Assembly: GCA_964433495.1 (NCBI GenBank)
Contig: CAYSRC010000008.1
Span: 1 to 63,515, forward strand
DNA: 63,515 bases
Origin: CAYSRC01 sp964433495
GTDB taxonomy: Bacteria > Bacillota > Clostridia > Oscillospirales > Ruminococcaceae
Direction: 5' to 3'
The position numbers were made by a program, and so were the translations under genes. The notes beneath the pieces were generated by a model, which worked only from the letters and a program-made list of their open reading frames with translations, was not told the origin of the DNA and ran no database searches. Each line of letters opens with the position of its first letter. Position 1 is the first letter of the stretch. Below are positions 52,313-60,884 of the stretch, one piece after another.

Positions 52313-53251
52313 ATGCCTTCGATACTCGGGAACGTGATGCGTGCGCAGATAAAGCTGATGAAGCCGATTTTAAAGCGCATAGATATGGATATCGAGCAGG
52401 GCCGCGCCGCGCAGGACAGCCTGGGCGAGCTCGGGGCAAAGGCCCTTCGCGCCAAGGTCGAATATCTGCCCGAAGAATTCGACGGCTTTGAGGCGCAGTG
52501 GGCGGTCCCGCGCTCGGGTGACAGGGGCGGCGCGATTCTCTATCTGCACGGCGGCAGCTATACCGCGGGCACGCTCAGCTATGCGCGCGGCTTCGGCGGC
52601 ATACTCGCCGACGCCTGCGGGCGCAGGACGCTGTGCGTGGGCTACCGCCTCGCGCCCGAAAACCCCTTCCCCGCGGCGCTCGACGACGCGTACGAGGCCT
52701 ACAGGCGGGTGCTCGAGCGCTGCCCCCCGGGGCGGGTCGCCGTCGTGGGCGAATCGGCGGGCGGCGGCCTCGTGTACGCCCTGCTTTTAAGGATAAAGCG
52801 GGAGGGCTCGCCCATGCCCGCGTGCGCCGTGGCGCTCTCGCCCTGGTGCGACCTCACCTGCTCGGGCCAAAGCTATAGCGACAACGAGGAGGTCGACCCC
52901 TCGCTCTTTCGCCCGGCACTCATGAAGAGCGCGGGATACTACGGCGGGGACGACCTCAAGAACCCGCTCATTTCCCCCCTGTTCGGTGACCTCTCGGGGC
53001 TGCCCGACAGCCTCATCTTTGTCGGCGGGGACGAGCTGCTGCGCAGCGACGCGATCTCGATGCGCGACGCGCTGACGGCGCACGGCTGCCGCTGCGAGTG
53101 CCGTGTCGAGGAGGGCATGTGGCACGTGTATGTGCTGTTCGGCATACCCGAGGCCAAAGAGGCGCTCGAGCGCATAAACGACTTTTTAGGTGAAAAAATA
53201 GGGGACGAGAACACAGCAGAGGAAGCAGCAGATGGACAAGCGACCCGTTAA
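52313..53251 (+). CDS. Alpha/beta hydrolase, hormone-sensitive-lipase family esterase
   Basis: 312 residues from ATG at 52313, which has GGGAGG at close range; the frame is open to 52274. Oxyanion-hole motif LYLHGGSYTAG, nucleophile Ser in VVGESAGGGL, Asp in FVGGDELLRSDA and His in GMWHVY complete the HSL-type triad. It should hydrolyse short acyl esters or act as a deacylase. It overlaps the acyltransferase gene by 20 bp. Confidence 0.92.
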   Translation: MPSILGNVMRAQIKLMKPILKRIDMDIEQGRAAQDSLGELGAKALRAKVEYLPEEFDGFEAQWAVPRSGDRGGAILYLHGGSYTAGTLSYARGFGGILADACGRRTLCVGYRLAPENPFPAALDDAYEAYRRVLERCPPGRVAVVGESAGGGLVYALLLRIKREGSPMPACAVALSPWCDLTCSGQSYSDNEEVDPSLFRPALMKSAGYYGGDDLKNPLISPLFGDLSGLPDSLIFVGGDELLRSDAISMRDALTAHGCRCECRVEEGMWHVYVLFGIPEAKEALERINDFLGEKIGDENTAEEAADGQATR

Positions 53252-54527
53252 GGCCGACTATCGGTGGCTCAAGCTCGACAACGCAGCAAAGATCTACCCC
53301 GCCGCGATGTCGCGCGGCTGGACGGCGATGTTCCGCGTCTCGGCCGAGCTGACCGAGCCCGTCGACCTCGACGTCCTGCGCCGGGCGCAGGACAACGTCC
53401 TGCGGCGGATGCCGAGCTTTTCGGTCAGGCTGCGCCGCGGCTTTTTTTGGTACTATCTCGAGCACATCGACGGCGCGCCCGACATCACGGGCGACGTCGC
53501 CAACCCGCTTGTGCGCATGAACCTGCGCGAGAACGGCGGCTTTATGTTCAGGGTTCGGGTGCATGAGAGCAGGATTGCGGTCGAGTTCTTTCACGTGCTC
53601 ACCGACGGCACGGGGGGCCTAACCTTTTTAAAGACGCTCGTCGCCGAGTACCTGCGCCTTAAACACGGCCTTGTGATCCCCGCGGGCGACGGGGTGCTCG
53701 ACTGCTCGACGCCGCCGCTCGAGGGCGAGCTCGAGGACAGCTTCATGAAATACGCGCGCCCCGCGAGCCGCTCGCGCAAGGAGGACGCCGCCTACCACAT
53801 CCGAGAAACGCCCGAGGACCGCTATTTTATCAACATCGTCACCGGCATGACCGACGCCATGCTTCTCAAGGAGAAGGCGCACAGCCACGGCGCAACGGTC
53901 AACGAGCTGTTGACCGCGCTGCTGATTTTGGCGTTCCGCTCGGTTCAGCGCACCGAGGTGAGCAGGCGACGCCGCAGCATGCCGATAAAGGTGTGCGTAC
54001 CGATCAACCTGCGGAAGTACTATAAAAACAACACGCTGCGCAACTTCTCCTCCTTTGTCAACCCCGGCATATTCCCCGCCTACGGCGAGTACACCCTCGA
54101 CGAAGCGATTCGGTTCGTCAAGGGGTTCATGGCGGTCGAGGGGTCGGAAAAGATGCTCAACGTGCGCATGTCGACCAACGTCCACTCGGAGACCAACCCG
54201 ATCATCCGGCTGGTGCCGCTGTTCATCAAAAACCCGCTGATGAAGGTCATCTACATCCTCAACGGCGACCGAACCTCCTCGACGACGATAAGCAACCTCG
54301 GGGTCGTCACCCTGCCCGACGAGATGAGCGAGCATGTCGCGAGGCTCGACTTTATGCTGGGGCCGCTCAGAACCAACCCCGTCACCCTCGCGTGCGCGAC
54401 CTTGCGCGGCAACCTCGTGATGAACTTTACCCGCACGATCAAGAGCCCCGTCATCGAGCGCGAGTTTTTCCGCTCGCTCGTGAAGCTCGGGCTGCACGTC
54501 ACGGTCGAGAGCAACGCGCCCTATTGA
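53232..54527 (+). CDS. Condensation-domain-like O-acyltransferase (alcohol acetyltransferase type)
   Basis: 431 residues of the CoA-dependent acyltransferase superfamily (condensation domain, PapA5, WES). The catalytic motif HxxxDG is HVLTDGTGG (about residue 118). The second-half blocks IKVCVPINLRKYY and TTISNLGVVTLP correspond to the family's DFG-like and latch regions. It probably joins an acyl group to an alcohol. A 147-bp segment including its last 40 codons is tandemly repeated downstream. Confidence 0.85.
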   Translation: MDKRPVKADYRWLKLDNAAKIYPAAMSRGWTAMFRVSAELTEPVDLDVLRRAQDNVLRRMPSFSVRLRRGFFWYYLEHIDGAPDITGDVANPLVRMNLRENGGFMFRVRVHESRIAVEFFHVLTDGTGGLTFLKTLVAEYLRLKHGLVIPAGDGVLDCSTPPLEGELEDSFMKYARPASRSRKEDAAYHIRETPEDRYFINIVTGMTDAMLLKEKAHSHGATVNELLTALLILAFRSVQRTEVSRRRRSMPIKVCVPINLRKYYKNNTLRNFSSFVNPGIFPAYGEYTLDEAIRFVKGFMAVEGSEKMLNVRMSTNVHSETNPIIRLVPLFIKNPLMKVIYILNGDRTSSTTISNLGVVTLPDEMSEHVARLDFMLGPLRTNPVTLACATLRGNLVMNFTRTIKSPVIEREFFRSLVKLGLHVTVESNAPY

Positions 54528-54757
54528 GCGCGCGGGCCGTCGAACGGGAGCCGCGGCAACCTCGTGATGAACTTCACCCGCACGATCAAGCGCCCCGTCG
54601 TCGGGCGCGAGTTTTTCCGCTCGCTCGTGAAGCTCGGGCTGCACGTCACGGTCGAGAGCAACGCGCCCTATTGAGCGCGCGGGCCGTCGAACGGGGGCCG
54701 CGGCAACCTCGTGATGAACTTCACCCGCACGATCAAGCGCCCCGCCGTCGAGCGCAG
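54405..54757. repeat. 147-bp tandem repeat derived from the acyltransferase 3' end
   Basis: Units start at 54405, 54552 and 54699 (CGCGGCAACCTCGTGATGAA), exactly 147 bp apart. The first unit is the end of the gene with its stop codon and 24 bp beyond; the second is nearly identical, the third stops after about 58 bp. 147 is 49 codons, so the frame is preserved. The region 54758-55084 has no gene. Confidence 0.93.
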
Positions 54758-55084
54758 GGCTCCCGTTTAAAAGCCTGCCCACGCCTCGTCCCCGAAAGGG
54801 ACATATGCGGGCACAAAGCCGTTTTTTAAGCGACATATGCCGCATTTTTGAACATTTTTTGCGGTTTTCAACCGCTCGGCGTCAAAAACAGGCCGTCAAG
54901 GGCGTTTAAGCGGCTGTCGCCCGCCTCCCTCTTGTATCCTGGGCGCCCGCGCGAATTCTTTTGCACAGGTGAAGGCCCCGCCCGGGGCGCCGACCTCAGC
55001 GGAGGGCGCGGGAACCGGAAAGCGGGACACGTTTTGAAGCGGACCGCAGGCGACCGACAACATTTTCGGAGGAGCAAACATCAA

Positions 55085-55783
55085 ATGTCATACTGTGTCA
55101 ACTGCGGGGTAGAGCTTGCCCCGAGCGAAAAACACTGCCCGCTGTGCGGCGTCGAGGTGATGAACCCCGCAGACCCGTGGCGCGAGCCGAGCAAAAGGCC
55201 CTATCCCAAGACGCTTGAAAAGGTCATCGAGCGGGTCGACCGCCGCTACGGCGCGGGACTTGTCTCCATCCTGCTGCTCATCCCGCTGCTTGTGTCGGTG
55301 CTCACCAACATGCTGACCGACCCCCGCTCCCCCTGGTCGCTCTACGTCGCGGGGGCACTCATCTGCATCTTTGTCATCGTCCTGCTGCCCCTTGTGCTCG
55401 GGGGCAAGCACCTTTTTGTGTCGCTCGCGGCAGACTTTGCGGCGGTCACGCTGTACGTCCTGATGATCTGCCTTCTCACGGGCGGCAACTGGTTTTTTCG
55501 TCTCGGTCTGCCGCTGTGTTTCTCGGTTTTTGCCGCGGTTTTTGTGTGCGCGTTCACGGTCGGGCATGTCCGCGCTCCGCTTGTGCAGTGCGCGGTGATC
55601 GTCACCGTCGCCGGGCTGCTTACCGTCGCCGTTGAGGGGTCGATCGCACTCTACCTCGCGCTGCGGTTCCCGTCCTGGTCGCTGCTTGCGCTCGTGCCCT
55701 GCCTGATGATCTCGGCGCTGCTCATGTACATCGAAAGCCACAACCGACTGAAGGATCAGATAAAACGGCGGCTGTTTTATTGA
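55085..55783 (+). CDS. Zinc-ribbon membrane protein (DUF6320-like)
   Basis: 232 residues from ATG at 55085, GGAGGAG about 12 bases upstream. An N-terminal zinc ribbon (YCVNCGVELA and HCPLCGVEV) and a linker of about 40 residues lead to six membrane helices. Proteins with this layout are found next to the esterase and acyltransferase pair in other Clostridia, to my knowledge, but the role is undefined. It is 557 bp from the acyltransferase stop, so cotranscription is uncertain. Confidence 0.82.
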   Translation: MSYCVNCGVELAPSEKHCPLCGVEVMNPADPWREPSKRPYPKTLEKVIERVDRRYGAGLVSILLLIPLLVSVLTNMLTDPRSPWSLYVAGALICIFVIVLLPLVLGGKHLFVSLAADFAAVTLYVLMICLLTGGNWFFRLGLPLCFSVFAAVFVCAFTVGHVRAPLVQCAVIVTVAGLLTVAVEGSIALYLALRFPSWSLLALVPCLMISALLMYIESHNRLKDQIKRRLFY

Positions 55784-56340
55784 CGGGCCGCAGGTTTTGG
55801 GACGGGTGCGGGCGTCGGCTTCATCCCCCGCCGCGCCCTTTTAAAAACAAGCCTTATGCGGTTTTGACGCTCGCGCACCGGGAGAGGGGCCTGCCGAGAA
55901 CCCAAAGCCCCCCTTACCGCGCATAATAGGAACGATGTATGGATTGCCTCACGGGAATTTGTGGAGCGTGTGCAGAGAGAAAAGGGCCGCAAAGCGGCGG
56001 GGGGATTGCAGGCAGCGAGCTAAAATCGTAACATAAAGCATAGTTAGACGACATGCTCTTGCACAGACAATCCCTCAGCCTGCTTTGCGGGCAGCTCCCT
56101 TTGCACACGGCTCACAAATTCCCGTGAGTTGTACCGAACGCCGTACCGATTGCGTTCGGTAAGGGAGCCCAAGGGTACAAGCCCCGATGGATGGGCATAA
56201 GCTTTAAGGTTTGCTGCATCCCAAGCCCCCTTCCCGCGCGGTCGGCAGGGAGCCCGGGCCTTCCGCGCTCCCGCCGGGTCATTTCCCCCGGCTTTTCGGT
56301 GCATCCCTGCCTCGTCGGTATGTCGGCGATACAAAAATAT
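55784..56340. repeat. Repeat block with a second MITE-like core
   Basis: Type 1-like hairpins near 55947 (CTCAC..GTGGAG) and at 56111-56128 (CTCAC/GTGAG, loop AAATTCCC) bracket 55990-56100, which carries GGGGGATTG..GCGAGCTAAAATCGTAACATAAAGC..TAGACGA..CAATCCCTC (shown in parts), the inverse of the core at 20510-20605. A type 2 hairpin lies near 56137-56162. No gene. Confidence 0.75.
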
Positions 56341-56367
56341 AAAAAACAAAAAAGGAGACACCGTTCA

Positions 56368-57396
56368 ATGAAGACAATCACACTCGGCACGACGGGGATC
56401 GCCACCCCTCAAAACGCGTTCGGCGCACTGCCGATTCAGCGGGTCGACACAAAGACCGCGGTCGCAATCCTAAACAAAGCGCTCGAGGGCGGCTTTGTCT
56501 TTTTCGACACGGCAAGGGCCTATTCGGACAGCGAGGAAAAGCTGGGCCTCGCCTTTGAGGGTAAGCGAGACAGACTCTATATCGCCACCAAGACGGCCGC
56601 GACCACACCCGAGGAGTTTTGGGCCGATCTCAGAACCTCCCTCAAAAACCTTCGAACCGACTACATAGACGTCTATCAGTTCCACTGCGCGGGCCGCTGC
56701 TACCGACCCGGCGACGGCACGGGGATGTACGAGGCGATGCTCGAGGCAAAGAAGCAGGGGCTCATCCGCCACATCGGGGTCACGGCGCACAAGATAGGCG
56801 TTGCAGAGGAGCTTGCGGACAGCGGCCTGTACGAGACGCTGCAGTTCCCGTTCAGCTATCTCGCGTCCGAGCGGGACATTGCGCTCGTCGAGCGCTGCCG
56901 CAAAAACAACGTCGGCTTTATCGCGATGAAGGGGCTGTCGGGCGGGCTGCTCGGCAACGCGGCGGCGTGCATGGCGTTCATGGCGCAGTACGACAACGTG
57001 CTGCCGATATGGGGCGTGCAGCGCGAGAGCGAGCTCGACGAGTGGCTTGCGTTTTTTGAGGGCGTCCCCGCGATGACCGACGAGCTGCGCGACGTAATCG
57101 AGCGCGACCGCAGCGAGCTGCTGGGCGACTTCTGCCGCGGCTGCGGCTATTGCGCGCCCTGCACCGCAGGCATCGTCATCAACCAGTGCGCGCGCATGTC
57201 CCAGATGATACGGCGCGCGCCGTCCGACAGCTGGCTCAATGAGCACTGGCAGGCCGAGATGGAAAAGATCGAGCAGTGCGTAAACTGCGGCGCGTGCATG
57301 ACCCGCTGTCCCTACGAGCTCGACATCCCGAGGCTGCTGAGAAAAAATCTCGAGGACTACCGCGAGGTGCTTGCGGGCAGACGCTCGGTAAAATAA
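56368..57396 (+). CDS. Aldo/keto reductase with C-terminal ferredoxin-like domain
   Basis: 342 residues from ATG at 56368 (AGGAG upstream). The AKR barrel keeps the tetrad: Asp and Tyr in FFDTARAYSDSEEKLG, Lys in YIATKTAA, His in DVYQFHCAG. The C-terminus adds CRGCGYCAPC and CVNCGACMTRCPYELDIP, typical of a 4Fe-4S binding half. Such clostridial enzymes may pass electrons between ferredoxin and a carbonyl substrate, which is unknown. Monocistronic. Confidence 0.92.
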   Translation: MKTITLGTTGIATPQNAFGALPIQRVDTKTAVAILNKALEGGFVFFDTARAYSDSEEKLGLAFEGKRDRLYIATKTAATTPEEFWADLRTSLKNLRTDYIDVYQFHCAGRCYRPGDGTGMYEAMLEAKKQGLIRHIGVTAHKIGVAEELADSGLYETLQFPFSYLASERDIALVERCRKNNVGFIAMKGLSGGLLGNAAACMAFMAQYDNVLPIWGVQRESELDEWLAFFEGVPAMTDELRDVIERDRSELLGDFCRGCGYCAPCTAGIVINQCARMSQMIRRAPSDSWLNEHWQAEMEKIEQCVNCGACMTRCPYELDIPRLLRKNLEDYREVLAGRRSVK

Positions 57397-57466
57397 CAAG
57401 CCGGCGGGCCGGGCGGTTGCCGGCGGTCGGCGGAGGGATCGCCGGCTTTGACCTTCGGTTCCCCTC

Positions 57467-57960
57467 GCCGAACGCAACCGATACAGCGTTCGGCAAGGGG
57501 GCTTTGCGGGGTTCGCAGTAAACCTTGCGTCCTTTATATTTTGAGCCGGGCGGTTGCCGAGACCCCATGTCTGCCGCAATGCCCTGCTTAGGGGCCCCTT
57601 GTGCCGGGGCTGTCGGCGTCGGTCGACCGAGGGATCGCATTATAAAGTCCCGTTGCGCAAATCGGGCCACCGCTGCAATTTTACCGCGCCGAACGCAACC
57701 GATACAGCGTTCGGCAAGGGGGCTTTGCGGGGGTTCGCAGTAAACCTTGCGTCCTTTATATTTTGAGCCGGGCGGTTGCCGAGACCCCATGTCTGCCGCA
57801 ATGCCCTGCTTAGGGGCCCCTTGTGCCGGGGCTGTCGGCGTCGGTCGACCGAGGGATCGCATTATAAAGTCCCGTTGCGCAAATCGACCCACCGCTGCAA
57901 TTTTACCGCGCCGAAGCAACGGGAACGGCGTTCGGTAAGGGGGGATTGGCCCGCTGTACG
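57467..57960. repeat. 222-bp direct tandem duplication
   Basis: Copies begin at 57471 and 57692 (AACGCAACCGATACAGCG, within a type 2 hairpin GCCGAACGC/GCGTTCGGC) and are nearly identical, differing by one G in a G run and few substitutions. A third start at 57914 is cut short. The unit includes TTTATATTTTGAGCCGGG and CGGTCGACCGAGGGATCGC. The short frames over it are identical in both copies and probably not genes. Within 57397-58103 nothing else is coding. Confidence 0.9.
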
Positions 57961-58020
57961 ACTTGCGGCTTTTTATATTGAGAGATGCTCACGACATCCC
58001 GACCCATGCACGGCAAACAG

Positions 58021-58048
58021 AACACCCCCGCCTCCCGGCGGGGGTGTT
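58021..58048 (-). terminator. Terminator after the PfkB kinase gene
   Basis: Perfect 12-bp stem AACACCCCCGCC/GGCGGGGGTGTT with loop TCCC, followed on minus by CTGTTT. Confidence 0.75.
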
Positions 58049-58103
58049 CCCGTTGTCGCCTGTGCACCGCAGCAAGCCCTATCAACCGACAGAATAGCCT
58101 TTT

Positions 58104-59015
58104 CTATCGGGCGTTCAGCAGCCGCAGCGCCTGCTCGCGGTAGGCGGCGGGCTGCTTCATCGGGCCGCGCTCGCGCACGTTGAAGCTCGCCGCGATGTTG
58201 CCGCACAGCGCCGCTTTTTCGGGCGAAAAGCCCTCGCAGAAGCCGTAGAACGCCGCCGCCGTCGAGCTGTTGCCGCACCCGGTCACATCCACCGCGACGG
58301 GCGCGCGCAGCGACGGCACAAAGACCGCGCCGTCCTCTGTCACAAAATACGCGCCCCGCTCGCCCGCGCGCAAAAAGCAGGGCACGCCGAGCTCCCTTAT
58401 CCTGTCGATGACCGTCTGCTCGTCCTGCGAGCCGAAGTACCGGGACGCTTCGTGCAGGTTCATCGAGAACATGTCGCACAGTCGGATGTTGCGCTCGACA
58501 ATTTTGTGCTTTTCGGGGTCGGGGTCCTCCGAGTCAAAGGTCTGCACCTCCCACGAGAGGCGGGCGTTCGGCGCAAGGACCCTTACCTCGTCTATGCGCT
58601 CCCACATCGGGTCGTCGGCGTGGCTGTCAAACGCGATGCCCTTTGTGTCCTCGCCGCAGAACGGCGCAAGCATCTCGGGGCTGCGCGAGGTCTCGGCGAG
58701 ATAGCGCTCGAAAAAATCGGCCCCGCCGAGATGATACTCCTGCCAGCTTCCGTCCTCCTCGTACACAAGGCGGCTGTAATGGGTCATGGGCAGGGTCATA
58801 TATACGGCGCTTCGGTCATAGCCGTTTCGCTCAAAGTAATCGCCGTAAAAATCAAAATAGTCGCTGCCGCCCGTCGTGACAAAGACCATGTCGTCGGTGT
58901 ACAGCTTGATACCGCTTGCGGTGTAGAGCGCGCCGCCGAGGATGCACTTTTCCTCGGGCTTGTCGGTGTAGACGATGTCGTTCACGATGGAGATGCCCGA
59001 AACGATGTATTTCAT
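58104..59015 (-). CDS. PfkB-family carbohydrate kinase-like protein
   Basis: 303 residues of the ribokinase fold: FFGDYFERNGYDRSAVY-like sugar-lid region, SFDSHADDP, SMNLHEASRYFG and the C-terminal anion-hole block VDVTGCGNSSTAAAFYG. In PfkB kinases this block reads DTTGAGD, with Asp as the catalytic base; here the base position is Asn. It may be a distinct subfamily or a non-catalytic relative. It overlaps the M24 gene by 4 bp, suggesting linked function on an N-glycoside or peptide-linked sugar. Confidence 0.82.
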   Translation of the reverse strand: MKYIVSGISIVNDIVYTDKPEEKCILGGALYTASGIKLYTDDMVFVTTGGSDYFDFYGDYFERNGYDRSAVYMTLPMTHYSRLVYEEDGSWQEYHLGGADFFERYLAETSRSPEMLAPFCGEDTKGIAFDSHADDPMWERIDEVRVLAPNARLSWEVQTFDSEDPDPEKHKIVERNIRLCDMFSMNLHEASRYFGSQDEQTVIDRIRELGVPCFLRAGERGAYFVTEDGAVFVPSLRAPVAVDVTGCGNSSTAAAFYGFCEGFSPEKAALCGNIAASFNVRERGPMKQPAAYREQALRLLNAR

Positions 59016-59716
59016 ATCTTAACAAGTCCTCCCTGACTGAAAATGTACATGTCCTCGTGCTTGTAGCCGCGGCTTCCGCCCATCTTTTTGAAATGGGGCT
59101 CGTAGGTAAAAGGCCTGTCGCAGCCGAAGATCGTCCTGTCCACGCCGTCCGCGATGGTGACGCGGTCGTCGGGGTCGAGCTCGACGGTGTGGCCGAAGTT
59201 GTCGTGATAGTCGCAGTTTTGATATCCCGCCCCGCGCAGCCAGTCCGTCGTCGCGCGCCACAGCTCGGCAAAGGTCGTCCCCTCGTCCACAAATTCAAGC
59301 ATCCTGCGCTTGAGCTCGAGCGACAGCGCATAGCCCTCGCGGTCGTCCTCGCGGCGGGGCTCGAAGTGCGCCGCGCCGTCGTACACAAAAAAGGTGCGCG
59401 CAAAATCGCCCCACGCGTCGCCTGCCATGGGCGCGACGTCTACCGAGACGATGTCCTCCTGTGCGACGGTGTACACCGCGGGGCGGGCGTTCGGGTCGCG
59501 CCGCGCGGAGTAGGTTGAGCGCTCGCCCGTAAGCACCAGCGCCGGGTCGCCGTGGATCCACCACCCGGTGCTGCCGAGGCCGGTCATGATCTCGGCCGCC
59601 CGGTCGTGGATCTCGACGTCGGTGACGCCGGGTTTTATGAAATCGACAAGCTGTTCGATGCAGCTTTTGGCCATCCCCTGGGCGCTGCGCACCCGCTCAA
59701 GATATCCCTTGTCCAT
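59012..59716 (-). CDS. M24-family metallopeptidase-like protein
   Basis: 234 residues with the pita-bread fold pattern: VDVAPMAGDAWGDFARTF supplies two Asp ligands, FGHTVEL a His, EPHF and HEDMYIF the Glu positions. Xaa-Pro dipeptidases and creatinases share this fold. Shorter than full M24 enzymes because the N-terminal domain is missing. It is followed by the PfkB-like gene with a 4-bp overlap and lies 6 bp after the HD gene, so all are cotranscribed. Confidence 0.85.
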   Translation of the reverse strand: MDKGYLERVRSAQGMAKSCIEQLVDFIKPGVTDVEIHDRAAEIMTGLGSTGWWIHGDPALVLTGERSTYSARRDPNARPAVYTVAQEDIVSVDVAPMAGDAWGDFARTFFVYDGAAHFEPRREDDREGYALSLELKRRMLEFVDEGTTFAELWRATTDWLRGAGYQNCDYHDNFGHTVELDPDDRVTIADGVDRTIFGCDRPFTYEPHFKKMGGSRGYKHEDMYIFSQGGLVKI

Positions 59717-59722
59717 ATCGGT

Positions 59723-60292
59723 CTATATCTCCATTCTGTCGGCAAGCGAGCGCATCGCCTCGATGGTGTCGGTTATCAGCTCGTCGAGCGGGGCGCCCAT
59801 CATCTCGGCGCCGCGCGAGATGGTCTCGCGCGAGCAGCCCGCGGCGAAGGAGGGTTGCTTGAACTTCTTTTTGACCGACTTGAGCTCGAGGTCGCTGACG
59901 CTTTTGGACGGCCGCATGATCGCGACGGCGCCGATGAGGCCCGTCAGCTCGTCCACCGCGAAAAGGGTCTTTTCCATGATGTGCTCGGGCTCGTACTGCG
60001 AGCCCGTCATGCCCCAGCCGTGACTCGCGCACGCCCTGACGAGGCGCTCGTCAAGACCCTCTTCGCGCATCAGCTCGACCTCCTTGACGCAGTGCTGCTC
60101 GGGCCAGCGCTCAAAGTCGAGGTCGTGAAGCAGCCCGACGACCTCCCAAAATTCGCGGTTGTCGGGGTCGCTGCGCTGCGCGAACCAACCCATCACGCCC
60201 GAGACGATCTCGGCGTGCCGCAGGTGAAACTCCTCGGAATTGTACCGCCTGAGAAGCCCGCGCGCCTCCTCAAGCGTCGGTATCTTGCCCAT
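59723..60292 (-). CDS. HD-domain hydrolase, internal translation start of the fused frame
   Basis: 189 residues from ATG at 60292 with AGGAGA nine bases upstream. This is the length of independent clostridial HD proteins of this kind, so it is probably made as a separate product whether or not the fusion is. Key residues: HD in LLHDLDFERWPEQH and Asp in VDELTG. Substrate unknown; a nucleotide or phosphoester is usual. Confidence 0.8.
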   Translation of the reverse strand: MGKIPTLEEARGLLRRYNSEEFHLRHAEIVSGVMGWFAQRSDPDNREFWEVVGLLHDLDFERWPEQHCVKEVELMREEGLDERLVRACASHGWGMTGSQYEPEHIMEKTLFAVDELTGLIGAVAIMRPSKSVSDLELKSVKKKFKQPSFAAGCSRETISRGAEMMGAPLDELITDTIEAMRSLADRMEI

Positions 60293-60553
60293 TTCACTCT
60301 TCTCCTTTTGATTGTTATGGATAAGGCACAGCTTTTGCGCCCTTGAGAGCTTTTTTATCTCGATTTCGCGCCGCAGCGCCGACGGCTTGTCGTCCGCCCG
60401 CTCGTGATAGACAAGCCGCACCGGCAGGCGCGAGCGGGTGTACTTTGCGCCCCGCCCCGCGTTGTGGCGGCGAAGCCGCCGCTCGAGGTCGTCGGTCCAG
60501 CCGGTGTAGAGGGAGCCGTCCGCGCACTCGAGGATGTAGACGAACGCGCTCAA
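59723..60553 (-). CDS. GIY-YIG nuclease domain fused in frame to an HD-domain protein
   Basis: 276 residues if read from TTG at 60553. Residues 4-80 are a YhbQ-type GIY-YIG domain (VYILECADGSLYTGWTDDLE, YHERADDKPSALRREIEIKK). After a short linker an HD protein follows (LRHAEIVSGVMGWFA, VVGLLHDLDFERWP, HGWGMTGSQYEPEHI, FAVDELTGLIGAVAIMRP). No stop codon separates them, but AGGAG and an ATG stand at the junction (60292). The TTG overlaps the stop of the Cys-rich peptide gene as TTGA. Confidence 0.75.
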   Translation of the reverse strand: MSAFVYILECADGSLYTGWTDDLERRLRRHNAGRGAKYTRSRLPVRLVYHERADDKPSALRREIEIKKLSRAQKLCLIHNNQKEKSEMGKIPTLEEARGLLRRYNSEEFHLRHAEIVSGVMGWFAQRSDPDNREFWEVVGLLHDLDFERWPEQHCVKEVELMREEGLDERLVRACASHGWGMTGSQYEPEHIMEKTLFAVDELTGLIGAVAIMRPSKSVSDLELKSVKKKFKQPSFAAGCSRETISRGAEMMGAPLDELITDTIEAMRSLADRMEI

Positions 60554-60771
60554 CCGTTTCGGGGCCCGTCCCCGCGTCCGCCGCACGCGTCCCCCCGCTC
60601 GGGGTTCTGCCCGTCGCATCCCCCGCAGCCGGGGCGGCAGAAGCCCCCCGCGCACCCCGAACAGCCGCCGCACCCCGTACCCCGGTGCTTTATGATGGAA
60701 TACACTGCGCCCGCGGCGGCTGCCGCGACAAGCAGGCCGAGCAGGATGTCAAAAAACAGCGACGACGGCAT
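60550..60771 (-). CDS. FeoB-associated Cys-rich membrane peptide
   Basis: 73 residues from ATG at 60771 (GGAG upstream). One N-terminal membrane helix (FFDILLGLLVAAAAAGAVYSI) followed by a basic turn and a cysteine cluster CGGCSGCAGGFCRPGCGGC. This is the pattern of peptides encoded after feoB in many Firmicutes, where an iron or redox role is suspected. No feo gene is present in the window. Its stop overlaps the TTG of the next gene. Confidence 0.82.
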   Translation of the reverse strand: MPSSLFFDILLGLLVAAAAAGAVYSIIKHRGTGCGGCSGCAGGFCRPGCGGCDGQNPERGDACGGRGDGPRNG

Positions 60772-60884
60772 AAAAGACTCCTCTTCTATGATTGCTTTGA
60801 AAGATATTCTGGTAAAACAAATCGTATATTTTAATAAAATTATACAAAATAGTGAACATCGGCCCAGCCTCTGCCCCGACCGTC

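Noticed and set aside
54392..54829. Plus-strand frame with three Arg-rich repeats
   Set aside because: An alternative frame of the same 147-bp repeat, with no start signal; the true frame is the acyltransferase.
53628..54845. Minus-strand frame of 405 codons with internal repeats
   Set aside because: It is antisense to the acyltransferase and only reflects the 147-bp tandem repeat.
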